Positions 1 to 7,353 of a stretch of DNA of 9,818 bases are shown piece by piece. How positions within the stretch are numbered: the first letter of the stretch is position 1; every line of letters begins with the position of its first letter. A program made the translations under genes and the position numbers. The stretch comes from Gammaproteobacteria bacterium (GTDB lineage: Bacteria; Pseudomonadota; Gammaproteobacteria; Ga0077536), in NCBI GenBank assembly GCA_003540955.1, contig DPMX01000339.1, positions 6,618-16,435 of the forward strand, read 5' to 3'. The notes below the pieces were generated by a model, which was given only the letters and a program-made list of their open reading frames with translations, searched no databases and was not told where the DNA came from.

Positions 1-1
1 C

Positions 2-883
2 GCCGTAAGCCCGCCACGATCTGCACTTAAAGACGCTGAATATCCACTCTATCTCGACGAATGTGAACGCCTTGGCTTTGATACCATGTGGTTGTCCGAC
101 ATCCCACTTGGTGGGCTTGGCGATCCACTGATCAACCTAACTTTTGCCGCGGCCTACACCTCACGTTTGAAACTCGGCGCAAATTTAGTCCCGCTGGGTC
201 GCCATCCCTATTGGTTGGCGAAACAACTTGCACAGCTCGATCGGCTGTCGCATGGCCGGCTGCTCATCTCACTAGTTCCGGGCCTAGGACAGCCGGCTGA
301 GCGCAAAGCGTTAGGCTACCCGACTGGCAATCGTGGGAAAGTTGTCGACGAAATGATCGCTTTGATGCGTCGTTGGTGGGCCGGTGAAATAGTGAACCAA
401 CAGTGGTGTGGGTATGAGTTCGAAGATATCGTGCTAGATCCTACTCCGATGCAGGAACCACTGGAGCTTTGGCTTGGTGGGATCAGCGCAATGGCACTGG
501 AGCGCGTCGCAAACCTTGCCGATGGTTGGTTGACCTCAGCCGCCACACCCGCAGAAGCCGGCGCAGGCCGCACCGAGATAGAACGCCGTGCAGAAGAAAT
601 TGGACGCGTCGTCGATATCGACCATTTCGGAATCAGTATTCCGTATTGTCTTGAAAAACCTAAGGAGATCGCATTGGACAATTTGCGGCGAAGAAGAAAA
701 GATCGCGACCTGACCGATATCGTTGCGGTCGGCGCGACCGAACTACGACGACTAACAAAGGCTCATATCGATGAGGGATTGAGCAAGTTTGTCGTGCGCC
801 CACTAGATGTGTTATCAAACACGGCACCCTGGCGCGATGACTTACGTTGGTTGGCGGACGTAGTACTGCCGTTACAAACGTGA
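2..883 (+). CDS. Luciferase-like flavin-dependent monooxygenase (partial, 5' end outside window)
   Basis: The reading frame is open from the left edge, so the true start lies outside; 293 codons are visible, and the family usually has about 280-340 residues, so only a short N-terminal piece is probably missing. The visible part has the luciferase-like (bacterial luciferase/LLM) TIM-barrel pattern: an early CERLGFDTMWLSD segment (residues 21-33), then a strand and helix reading RLKLGANLV followed by HPYWLAKQLAQLD and SHGRL (about 55-87), a WWAGE helix (about 120), and PLELWLGG followed by ALERVANLADGWL (about 153-177). These enzymes use reduced FMN or F420 to oxidise or reduce small organic substrates. 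The sequence does not decide between cofactors; FMN would be the default in a proteobacterium. Substrate unknown. The gene converges on the symporter at 1055-2344, and the 171-bp gap holds no clear terminator. Family assignment is firm, function is not. Confidence 0.85.
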   Translation, partial: AVSPPRSALKDAEYPLYLDECERLGFDTMWLSDIPLGGLGDPLINLTFAAAYTSRLKLGANLVPLGRHPYWLAKQLAQLDRLSHGRLLISLVPGLGQPAERKALGYPTGNRGKVVDEMIALMRRWWAGEIVNQQWCGYEFEDIVLDPTPMQEPLELWLGGISAMALERVANLADGWLTSAATPAEAGAGRTEIERRAEEIGRVVDIDHFGISIPYCLEKPKEIALDNLRRRRKDRDLTDIVAVGATELRRLTKAHIDEGLSKFVVRPLDVLSNTAPWRDDLRWLADVVLPLQT

Positions 884-1054
884 TTCGAAACCCGCAGCTA
901 GTACCTCAAATTAATTCCGTTACGTGTTGAGGATTCGATAGCCCCGATCAACCACACTGTTTATTTAAGCTGTTGGCGATCTGGCCTAGCTCGACACCCT
1001 GCAACAGATTTTTGCTTCGTCGCCTATTCGTTAAAACATCTTAGACTGGTCAGA

Positions 1055-2344
1055 CTAAACCGAACTAGCACCCTGTTGATTTGTGGCGATGACTCCAGCA
1101 TGACGGTCGTTATATGTTTCAATATCCAAGACTCCCTCAGTCTTCGCGATAATGCAGGTCACCATACAGTCTCCCGTAACGTTGCAAGCAGTGCGGGCCA
1201 TGTCGAGAATTCGATCGACACCAATAATCAATGCGATCCCTTCTACCGGCAATCCGACCTGACTCAACACCATAGTTAACATGATGAGACCAACTCCGGG
1301 TACAGCTGCCGTGCCAATAGATGCAAGGGTGGCAGTTAATACAATCATTAAATAATTCGCTAGCGTAAGATCGAGTCCATACACGTTCGCAATGAATACC
1401 GTCGCCACACCTTGCATAATCGCCGTGCCATCCATATTGATGGTTGCACCTAACGGAACAGTGAACGAAGCCGCGGCCTTGCCCGCTCCCATTCTCGTCT
1501 CGACAGTACGTAAAGTTACTGGGATCGTTGCGGCACTGCTGGCAGTAGAAAACGCGAAAGTTACTGGGTCGCGCATTTTCCGCAAAAAAATACCAGGATT
1601 AAGGTTTGCTAAGGCCTTTAGGATAGTCGGATAAACAATTAGTGCATGTAACCCTAGCGCGCACACTAGAGTTATGAAATAGCCTAGTAGGGGCAACATC
1701 AACTCGACGCCCTGTGTCGCAAAGCTGCGGCCTATCAGCGAAAACACCCCGTATGGCGCGAGTCGCATAATGATCTCGACCATCTTCATAATAACCACGT
1801 TCAGACCGTTGAACACGTTTAGTACCGAACGGCCCCGCTCCCCGGACATCGTTATAGCAATACCGAACAACAATGCAAACACGATAACTTGCAGCATATT
1901 TCCTGAAGCCATAGCTGCAACTGGATTGGATGGCACCATATTAATAAATACGTCCGCTAACGGTGGTGCTTCGCGACCGGCGAACTCTGCCGTCGTAGTA
2001 CTAAGATCGAAGCCTCCTCCAGGACCAACCGTCACCGCCAACGTCAAAGCTATAGAGACTGCAACCATCGTAGTCCCAAGATATAAGGCGACTGCTTTAA
2101 TACTCATTCGACCCAACGCGGTCAAATCTCCGAGGGAAGTGACACCACCGACAAGTGAAACAAATACCAACGGTACAACCAACATTTTTAACGAGGCAAT
2201 GAAAATCGAGCCGAGGACATACAATAACCCGTTGATGAGATAATCGTTAACGATCGGAACGTCGATCAAGAACATGTTTGCGATGACCCCAAAGAACACA
2301 CCCGCACCCATTGCCATCATGATTTTTTGAGTTAAATTTTGCAT
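1055..2344 (-). CDS. Dicarboxylate/amino acid:cation symporter (DAACS family), probably glutamate/aspartate type
   Basis: A 429-residue inner-membrane secondary transporter importing acidic amino acids or dicarboxylates with sodium or protons. It aligns over its whole length with the GltPh/GltP fold. Landmarks, numbered from the ATG at 2344: serine-rich HP1 tip FSTASSAATIPVT (265-277), NMDGT of TM7 (303-307), HP2 tip SIGTAAVPG (342-350), and DRILDMARTACNVTGD of TM8 (377-392). That TM8 stretch keeps the residues matching GltPh D390, D394, R397, T398, N401 and D405. The arginine at 384 matches the residue that holds the substrate side-chain carboxylate, which favours glutamate/aspartate over neutral substrates. 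Start choice: a GTG at 2371 would add nine basic residues but has no ribosome binding site, whereas the ATG at 2344 follows AGAGGAAAC. It is transcribed divergently from the flavoprotein at 2661. GltP-type naming is likely but not proven. Confidence 0.93.
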   Translation of the reverse strand: MQNLTQKIMMAMGAGVFFGVIANMFLIDVPIVNDYLINGLLYVLGSIFIASLKMLVVPLVFVSLVGGVTSLGDLTALGRMSIKAVALYLGTTMVAVSIALTLAVTVGPGGGFDLSTTTAEFAGREAPPLADVFINMVPSNPVAAMASGNMLQVIVFALLFGIAITMSGERGRSVLNVFNGLNVVIMKMVEIIMRLAPYGVFSLIGRSFATQGVELMLPLLGYFITLVCALGLHALIVYPTILKALANLNPGIFLRKMRDPVTFAFSTASSAATIPVTLRTVETRMGAGKAAASFTVPLGATINMDGTAIMQGVATVFIANVYGLDLTLANYLMIVLTATLASIGTAAVPGVGLIMLTMVLSQVGLPVEGIALIIGVDRILDMARTACNVTGDCMVTCIIAKTEGVLDIETYNDRHAGVIATNQQGASSV

Positions 2345-2482
2345 GTTTCCTCTACGCGCCACACGCTTCACGAGCGTCGAACATAGCGTTACCTACCTGG
2401 TGAATTTCTTTCGTAGGCAATAATGTTATCCCATACTGATAGAATAAGATCTGTAAGAAATATTTAAATCGATAGCTGAAGT

Positions 2483-2514
2483 TCAATACCATTGATATTA
2501 ACTCGTTAATTCAA
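2483..2514. promoter_or_regulatory. Overlapping palindromes in the divergent control region (candidate operator)
   Basis: The 316 bp between the symporter start (2344) and the flavoprotein start (2661) contain two overlapping inverted repeats. The first is TCAAT-ACC-ATTGA (2483-2495). The second has arms ATTAAC (2497-2502) and GTTAAT (2505-2510) around TC, extended outward by TTGA (2492-2495) and TCAA (2511-2514) with a one-base bulge. A site like this between divergent genes could bind a dimeric regulator acting on both. The regulator is not in the window, and AT-rich DNA makes short palindromes by chance fairly often. Confidence 0.4.
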
Positions 2515-2561
2515 CATGTTCTGTACCGATAACAATTTGTGACAGAGCAACGTTTAGAGGG

Positions 2562-2590
2562 AGGACATCCATCAATGTTATTCTTATACT
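2562..2590 (+). promoter_or_regulatory. Candidate sigma70-type promoter for the flavoprotein gene
   Basis: AGGACA at 2562-2567 (four of six matches to TTGACA) lies 17 bp before TATACT at 2585-2590 (five of six matches to TATAAT). A transcript starting near 2597 would have a leader of about 36 nt to the ATG pair at 2633, or about 64 nt to the GTG at 2661. Read by eye only; the -10 is good, the -35 weak. Confidence 0.4.
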
Positions 2591-2632
2591 CTCAATTCGG
2601 ACCCATTGCCCGCTATTGTAGGAGTTGCAAAC

Positions 2633-2671
2633 ATGATGCTTGGTTACAAAGAGCCAACTCGTGACCACTAA
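2633..2671 (+). CDS. Possible 12-codon leader ORF overlapping the flavoprotein start
   Basis: The best ribosome binding site in this region, AGGAG at 2620-2624, sits 8 nt before an ATG at 2633 that is out of frame with the flavoprotein. It would encode MMLGYKEPTRDH and stop at 2669-2671, 11 nt inside the flavoprotein frame counted from its GTG at 2661. This could be a leader whose translation feeds ribosomes to the overlapping GTG start. Alternatively, a one-base sequence error or natural frameshift may have separated the real start from its gene. Nothing in the peptide is recognisable. Confidence 0.25.
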   Translation: MMLGYKEPTRDH

Positions 2672-3830
2672 CACTAGTGAGTGTGCTGAGCTTACGAAGG
2701 CGCGGCGTCTCGTTCCAGAGATCGCCGCGCGCGCAGCGCAATCCGAACAGGATCGGCGTCTCGCGGCCGATACAGTGCAATCAATGGTTGAGTCCGGTCT
2801 TGTGCAAATGGCGATCCCAAATGAGTACGGCGGACTTGAAAGTCACTTGAGCGATACCTTAAAGGTGGTCGAAGAAATTTCCTATGCGGACGCGTCCGCA
2901 GGCTGGTGCTTAATGAATTATCAAACTACGGCCTTCGGCGCAGCACAGTTGCCACCATCCGCAGCAACCGGGATTTTCGCCGGTCCGGAACGCACAGTGC
3001 CTGCTGGAGTGCTGGCGCCAACTGGGCGGGGACGATTCGTTGACGGCGGCATGATTGTAAGTGGACGCTGGGCATTTGCATCTGGCTGCGACAACGCAAA
3101 CTGGTTACTCGCCGCGGTGGTCATAACCGATGATGACGACAATCCTCAGTTCAACCTAGATGGCTCGCCGCAGGTACTGTTACCGTTTTTTAAACGAAAT
3201 CAATTCGAGATTCTCGATACATGGCGTGTCTCAGGACTCCGTGCGAGCGGTAGCCATGACGTTGAGGTTCGCGACGAGTTGGTACAAGAAGGATACTGGT
3301 TAAGCTTAACCGATCCGCCTGTTGTTAGTGGCACACTGTTTCAGTTCCCGGTCGTCAGCACATTTCCACCGGCAGTCGCCGCGGTCGCACTTGGCGTCGC
3401 ACGAGCAGCCTTGGATTGTTTTGTCGATATCACACGTAGCAAAATACCAATCGGGGGTACAACGCCCCTTCGTGAGCTTGGGTCCGCTCAAATTGACGTA
3501 GCGCGGGCTGAAGCCCTTACCGATTCAGCACGGAGTTATATGTACGAGACTGTAGAGACGTTATGGGCCATAGTTGAACAAGGGCAACCAGCGACAATTG
3601 ACGCCCGACGCCGTGTCCGCCTTGCGGGAATCCATGCGGCTGATACCGCGGCCAGCGCTGTAGATCTACTCTACAATGCCGCGGGAGCTTCGTCTATTGC
3701 CGATACCTGCCCATTGCAAAGACATTTTCGCGATGTACATGTGGTTACCCAACATATGCACGTAAGTGGCGGGGGCTACGAACGTATGGGAAAACTTCGA
3801 CTAACGGACGTACTTGATGGACTGTTGTGA
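2661..3830 (+). CDS. Acyl-CoA dehydrogenase-fold flavoprotein, HsaA/DszC-like monooxygenase type
   Basis: A 389-residue protein with the three-part acyl-CoA dehydrogenase fold: N-terminal helices with TVQSMVESGLVQMAIPNEYGG (written in two parts: TVQSMVESGL, then VQMAIPNEYGG; about 38-58), a beta domain with SGRWAFASGC (134-143) and TWRVSGLRASGSHDV (187-201), and a C-terminal helical bundle with RHFRDVHVVTQH (354-365). The last motif and overall pattern fit the group of two-component flavin hydroxylases and sulfoxidases (HsaA, DszC and relatives), which take reduced flavin from a separate reductase, better than classic fatty-acid dehydrogenases. No reductase gene is in the window. Start: an in-frame TTG at 2640 is possible, but the GTG at 2661 has an AAAGAG element 7 nt upstream and gives a family-like N terminus (MTTNTSECAEL). 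Substrate unknown. It ends 36 bp before the convergent lyase-family gene, with no terminator between them. Confidence 0.85.
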   Translation: MTTNTSECAELTKARRLVPEIAARAAQSEQDRRLAADTVQSMVESGLVQMAIPNEYGGLESHLSDTLKVVEEISYADASAGWCLMNYQTTAFGAAQLPPSAATGIFAGPERTVPAGVLAPTGRGRFVDGGMIVSGRWAFASGCDNANWLLAAVVITDDDDNPQFNLDGSPQVLLPFFKRNQFEILDTWRVSGLRASGSHDVEVRDELVQEGYWLSLTDPPVVSGTLFQFPVVSTFPPAVAAVALGVARAALDCFVDITRSKIPIGGTTPLRELGSAQIDVARAEALTDSARSYMYETVETLWAIVEQGQPATIDARRRVRLAGIHAADTAASAVDLLYNAAGASSIADTCPLQRHFRDVHVVTQHMHVSGGGYERMGKLRLTDVLDGLL

Positions 3831-3866
3831 CGGGCTAAATGGGAAACCTATCCTGAAGAGATGACG

Positions 3867-4685
3867 CTAGGCTTGCGATAGTAACTTCTCCACTTTCTTA
3901 CGGGAGGCCATACTCCCCATCCAATTAAACGTGCCTTTGTCAAGCATTTCCTTGCTCGCAATAAGCAACGGGTTAATGGTTGCCCAATTAAGTGCGCTAC
4001 CGAGACTAATCCTTTTCGCTCCTGCTGCGGCTAGGTCTGAAACGCTCACACCTTGAAAAAATACTGCGAGAACATTAAACGGTTTATCAATTTCGGCAAC
4101 GACCTGGTGAATTTGCGCAAGCGAATTTAGACCTGGCGCATAAAGAACATCTGCACCAGCCGCCGAAAATGCTTGCAAGCGGGCAATTGTGTCATCGAGG
4201 TCATCGACACCACGCAATATATTCTCGGCTCGTGCGGTTAGTTGAAGTGGGATCGCCAATGACGCGACTGCTTCCGCAGCCGCCTGAACTCTCTCTACGG
4301 CGAGGTTAAAATCATACAAGACATGTGCGTCTCGACTAAAGTCCTCGACCGAGCAGCCCGCTACACCAGTTTCGGCTAGCCGAAGTAGATTCTTCGCCAC
4401 AGCCTTCGGATCATCCGCAAACCCATTTTCGAAGTCGACGTTGATGGGAATAGACGTTCCCAGTGCCAGCCGGGTGCAGTGCTCAAGCTTATCTTCCAGC
4501 GTAACTTCACCATCTACACAACCGATCGCGTTGGCTAAACCCGCACTTGTAGTCGCTATCGCTTCGAATCCTAAACTTTCTAGCAGTCTAGCGGAGCCAA
4601 CATCCCATGGATTGGGAATAAGAAAAGCACCATCACGTGCATGCAGCTCGACAAATCGCGCGCATTTTTCCGCCTGGTTTGGCAT
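3867..4685 (-). CDS. Isocitrate lyase/PEP mutase superfamily enzyme without the lyase cysteine loop
   Basis: A 272-residue cytoplasmic TIM-barrel protein of the PEP mutase/isocitrate lyase superfamily (PrpB-like). Seen: NPWDVGSARLLESLGF (25-40), ATTSAGLA (44-51), the metal-site strand VDFENGF (83-89), VEDF (113-116) and TARAEN (150-155). True isocitrate and methylisocitrate lyases carry a K-K/R-C-G-H loop after the ED motif; here that stretch reads SRDAHVLYDF, so the catalytic cysteine is absent. The protein is therefore unlikely to be a (methyl)isocitrate lyase. Related enzymes without the loop include oxaloacetate decarboxylases, phosphonopyruvate hydrolase and carboxyphosphonoenolpyruvate mutase. 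A strong ribosome binding site (AAGGA, 6 nt before the ATG) supports the start. It lies 40 bp downstream of the RidA-like gene on the same strand, so the two are probably co-transcribed, suggesting a shared substrate such as a 2-oxo acid. Confidence 0.88.
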   Translation of the reverse strand: MPNQAEKCARFVELHARDGAFLIPNPWDVGSARLLESLGFEAIATTSAGLANAIGCVDGEVTLEDKLEHCTRLALGTSIPINVDFENGFADDPKAVAKNLLRLAETGVAGCSVEDFSRDAHVLYDFNLAVERVQAAAEAVASLAIPLQLTARAENILRGVDDLDDTIARLQAFSAAGADVLYAPGLNSLAQIHQVVAEIDKPFNVLAVFFQGVSVSDLAAAGAKRISLGSALNWATINPLLIASKEMLDKGTFNWMGSMASRKKVEKLLSQA

Positions 4686-4725
4686 TGATTTTCCTTGATT
4701 CAGCGGTATTTTTACTAGCTTCTAT

Positions 4726-5484
4726 TCAATCCGACAAAATGTGTTCGGTGAAAACAGCACGTACATCCATTTCGTAATCTAGACCGGTGACAGGGGGCCG
4801 TGCGTAGAACCACGTCAATCCTAACGTCGCCGCCCCCCGGGATACGATCTCATCCGCAAAAAAGGGATGCAAGTCACGCACAGTGTAGGCGTGCGTCGCC
4901 GTAGAGTTATTCCAGCTTACCCCCAGCGCCGACATTCGGGCCCCCATTGTATCCAACACATATAACGCTTTTTCCCGCAGCGCACCCGCAGAGTTATCGC
5001 CACGGCGAATGATCCGTTCTTCATAGGTACCATCACCTTCCGGTACTTCAGCGGACCCAGAGATGACAAAGCTCGGTTGTGCGACATCCCTTGTTGGGAC
5101 GGTATAACAGAACGCATGAAAACTCGGACCAGCCGGCCCGTCTATCTCCGGACAAACGTTCGACCTCGCCACCGGGTTGTCATCGTTGCTGAAAAGTCCC
5201 CAACGCTCCAGCGTCTCGACATACACACGATTGAATTCGACAAACCCCTCTTCCGAAAACGGTTCGGGCGACCGAAGTTCGCAAGCACAAAACGCCGTAC
5301 ATGGCCTGCCAAGCTCTCTCAGGTATCGTTCGATTCTCTCGAAGCCCACCCCCAAAGCCACCGGTCGCGGGAATCGAACCCGCTCAATAGCGAAGCCCGG
5401 CTCTGCCGCTACCCCGCCAGAATATTGAAACGGCCCACGAATGTATCGGTAGGCGCCGGACTCGAAGGTTGCAATCTCGGCCAT
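4726..5484 (-). CDS. Tandem RidA/YjgF-like protein, possibly of the 2-aminomuconate deaminase (CnbZ-like) type
   Basis: A 252-residue cytoplasmic protein that reads as two RidA-like halves. First half: GVGFERIERYLRELG (46-60), FVEFNRVYVETL (81-92) and PVARSNVC (104-111). Second half: ALYVLDTMGARMSALGVSW (173-191), THAYTVRDLHP (197-207) and FYARPPVTGLDYEMDV (226-241). RidA proteins hydrolyse reactive enamines and imines to 2-oxo acids with an arginine in an ARS-type motif; R107 and R229 each fall at the matching place. E238 fits the second conserved acid, which the first half lacks. Two-domain relatives of this length include, as far as I recall, 2-amino-5-chloromuconate deaminase (CnbZ). That specific name is tentative. 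SD-like AGAGG lies 8 nt before the ATG. First gene of a pair with the lyase-superfamily gene; a promoter in the 123-bp upstream gap is not clear. Confidence 0.7.
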   Translation of the reverse strand: MAEIATFESGAYRYIRGPFQYSGGVAAEPGFAIERVRFPRPVALGVGFERIERYLRELGRPCTAFCACELRSPEPFSEEGFVEFNRVYVETLERWGLFSNDDNPVARSNVCPEIDGPAGPSFHAFCYTVPTRDVAQPSFVISGSAEVPEGDGTYEERIIRRGDNSAGALREKALYVLDTMGARMSALGVSWNNSTATHAYTVRDLHPFFADEIVSRGAATLGLTWFYARPPVTGLDYEMDVRAVFTEHILSD

Positions 5485-5607
5485 AACTCTTGCCTCTTGG
5501 TAATGCGTGAAGGTTCTATTCTGCTAGAGTAGCGACGACGTTGGTGATGATCAATCAGACATTTAAACAGGCTAAAATTGACCCTGCATTACAGACTCAA
5601 TCTCTAT

Positions 5608-7017
5608 TTATTCGTGACTTGATGGTGGAGTCAACAGCTGGCCACCGATATCGTCGCGAACCCCTTCGTTATCTTCCTCGAGCAATTCTTCAGGCAGCGA
5701 CTTTTTTGTCTTTATACCTAATTGCTTCAGCTTTTCGGCACGCCCGACCAAATTACCCGTGCCACTTTTGAGGCGCTTATTTGCCGTCTCAAATGCTTCT
5801 TGCGCCTTACCCAGTGCTTGACCGACTTTTTCGAGTGAATCGAAAAAGTCGACAAACTTGTCATACATTTTACCGGCCTCTGAAGCAATTTGTAGCGTAT
5901 TACGTTGCTGATGTTCCTGTCGCCACACATAGTACACAAGCTTTAAGTTCATCAGCAGCATCGATGGGGAAACCAGAACTACACCTTTTTTGATTGCTTC
6001 GTCGTTGAGATCCGGTTGGTGTTCTAATGCGAGTGACAACGCGGGCTCTATCGGAACAAACATAAACACAAAGTCGGGTGAGTTCACGCCGAGGAGTTCT
6101 TCATAGCGCTTGGAGGAAAGCGCATTGATATGCGCGCGTAACGACGCAACATGTGCGTCGGAGTGACGCTTTCGACCGTCCTCATCCTCGCTTGTAAAAT
6201 ATTGGTCGTAGGCGACTAGAGATACCTTGGAATCGATGATGATGTGCTTGTTCTCCGGCAGGTAAAGAACTATATCAGGTTGGTAACGCTTTCCATCCTC
6301 ACTGATAAAACTACTTTGTGCCTCAAATTCGCGCCCCTTGGTTAGCCCACACCCTTCCAGCAAGCGTTCGAGTATGACTTCGCCCCAATTTCCGCGAACC
6401 TTACTGTCACCCTTAAGCACTTTAGCTAGATTAAGAGCCTCACTATAGAACCCTTTTAGCTGGGAAAATTCGGTGCGCAATGAAGCACGATCTTTATTCT
6501 CACTGTCATAAATATCATCAACCCGTTTGCGAAAATCAGTTAACTGTTGGCGTACCGGGTTAAGCAAGGACTCGACACTCATCTTACTTAACTCGTTAAA
6601 CTTCTCCTGCTTCTCCTCCAAAATTCGGTTAGCCAGATTCTCAAACTCCTTGCTTTGTTGCGATCCTAATCTCCCTTGCTCGTGTAACTTCGCCTCCAGC
6701 CCCGCGTTGGTCTCTCTCAAGGTCGAGATTCTTTCTAAGTCATCCTCAGTCTTCCGTTCAAGCAATTTTATACGAGCGTCTAGTTCACTGCGACGGCGCT
6801 CGAATTCGTTGCGTACACGTTCGGCCTCGCCAGATTTAGCGTCTAGTTTTTCATGCGCGCTGACAACGTCAGTCCGGGCTAATTCGTGTGCACGCTGCTC
6901 TGCCTCGAGTGCCCGTCGTAATGCCCGTGTTCGCTGCAAAAGGACGCACCCCCCTCCCCCTAAAATGACAAGAGTGATGAGCCAAGGAAAATGGGTGAGC
7001 CAGGATTCAAAGAACAT
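5608..7017 (-). CDS. rmuC: DNA recombination protein RmuC
   Basis: A 469-residue protein matching RmuC along its full length. Order: an N-terminal membrane anchor (about 11-28, FPWLITLVILGGG), a long charged coiled coil (about 35-180), then the RmuC core with GNWGEVILERLLE (209-221), PDIVLYLPENKHIIIDSKVSL (247-267, split around the nuclease-like D248 and D262-S-K264), FMFVPIE (318-324) and LVSPSMLLMNLKLV (348-361). RmuC limits inversions and rearrangements at short inverted repeats; its core resembles PD-(D/E)xK nucleases, although its activity is poorly defined. The acidic, proline-rich tail after about 440 is typically variable. The ATG at 7017 has AGGA 9 nt upstream. Probably monocistronic, unless the small ORF at 7007-7153 is real. 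No clear terminator follows the stop. Confidence 0.95.
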   Translation of the reverse strand: MFFESWLTHFPWLITLVILGGGGCVLLQRTRALRRALEAEQRAHELARTDVVSAHEKLDAKSGEAERVRNEFERRRSELDARIKLLERKTEDDLERISTLRETNAGLEAKLHEQGRLGSQQSKEFENLANRILEEKQEKFNELSKMSVESLLNPVRQQLTDFRKRVDDIYDSENKDRASLRTEFSQLKGFYSEALNLAKVLKGDSKVRGNWGEVILERLLEGCGLTKGREFEAQSSFISEDGKRYQPDIVLYLPENKHIIIDSKVSLVAYDQYFTSEDEDGRKRHSDAHVASLRAHINALSSKRYEELLGVNSPDFVFMFVPIEPALSLALEHQPDLNDEAIKKGVVLVSPSMLLMNLKLVYYVWRQEHQQRNTLQIASEAGKMYDKFVDFFDSLEKVGQALGKAQEAFETANKRLKSGTGNLVGRAEKLKQLGIKTKKSLPEELLEEDNEGVRDDIGGQLLTPPSSHE

Positions 7018-7153
7018 AACGTGATCCTAAGCGGTTCTGCTCCATGACGCACCCGTTCTCCGTTATGCGCAACCATCGTTGGTACGCAGATAAGGCGGTA
7101 CCGACGTTAAGGAGGGCTTTGACTTCGGTCTGAGGCAGAAGAACGGCTAGCAA
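7007..7153 (-). CDS. Possible 48-codon ORF coupled to the rmuC start
   Basis: A frame open from 7201, just after a TAG, runs to a TGA at 7007-7009 that overlaps the first 11 bases of rmuC. The best start is a TTG at 7153 with GGAG 7 nt upstream, giving a 48-residue product beginning MLAVLLPQTEVKALL. The open frame continues 16 codons further upstream but has no start codon there, so it could also be the worn-down end of an older gene. No family recognised. An overlapping stop and start is typical of translational coupling, but 48 codons can arise by chance. Confidence 0.22.
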   Translation of the reverse strand: MLAVLLPQTEVKALLNVGTALSAYQRWLRITENGCVMEQNRLGSRYVL

Positions 7154-7212
7154 ATCTTCACTCCATACTATCGGGCGCTCGGTGAGTACGAACTCGGTAA
7201 CCTAAAACATCA

Positions 7213-7254
7213 ACCCAACTCCCCATTTGGAGAAGCAGGTTGGGTCCTTCCTTT
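7213..7254 (+). terminator. Hairpin with pyrimidine tail, possible intrinsic terminator or end of a small RNA
   Basis: ACCCAAC (7213-7219) pairs with GTTGGGT (7239-7245); inside, CTCC (7219-7222) can pair with GGAG (7229-7232) around CCATTT, sharing one base with the outer stem. CCTTCCTTTT follows on the + strand. No + strand protein gene precedes it, so it would end an unannotated transcript, or serve as a plain RNA structure. Read on the - strand, the tail is poor in T. Confidence 0.4.
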
Positions 7255-7353
7255 TCACCACTATCGTACATGAACCACCTCACGCGTAGCCCATAAGTTG
7301 GGCACACTCCCGTAATAAAATTTTAACTCAGCATTTACTTTTATTTGATGCTA

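Noticed and set aside
316..681. 121-codon ORF on the - strand
   Set aside because: It lies wholly opposite the luciferase-like gene and its translation is serine- and proline-rich with no family pattern; an antisense shadow.
1041..1058. Inverted repeat TTAGACTG / CAGACTAA over the symporter stop codon as a terminator
   Set aside because: The two-base centre and one mismatch make a weak hairpin, and only four T follow on the - strand after a gap; not enough for an intrinsic terminator.
1770..2243. 157-codon ORF on the + strand
   Set aside because: Lies wholly opposite the symporter coding region, without a ribosome binding site or recognisable motif.
2345..2371. Longer N terminus of the symporter from GTG at 2371
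   Set aside because: No ribosome binding site precedes it, while the ATG at 2344 follows AGAGGAAAC at good spacing and matches the usual N-terminal length.
6527..7024. 165-codon ORF on the + strand
   Set aside because: Serine-, arginine- and alanine-rich mirror of the RmuC coiled coil; an antisense artefact of its charged repeats.
7044..7133. 29-codon ORF on the + strand
   Set aside because: No ribosome binding site upstream and no recognisable product.
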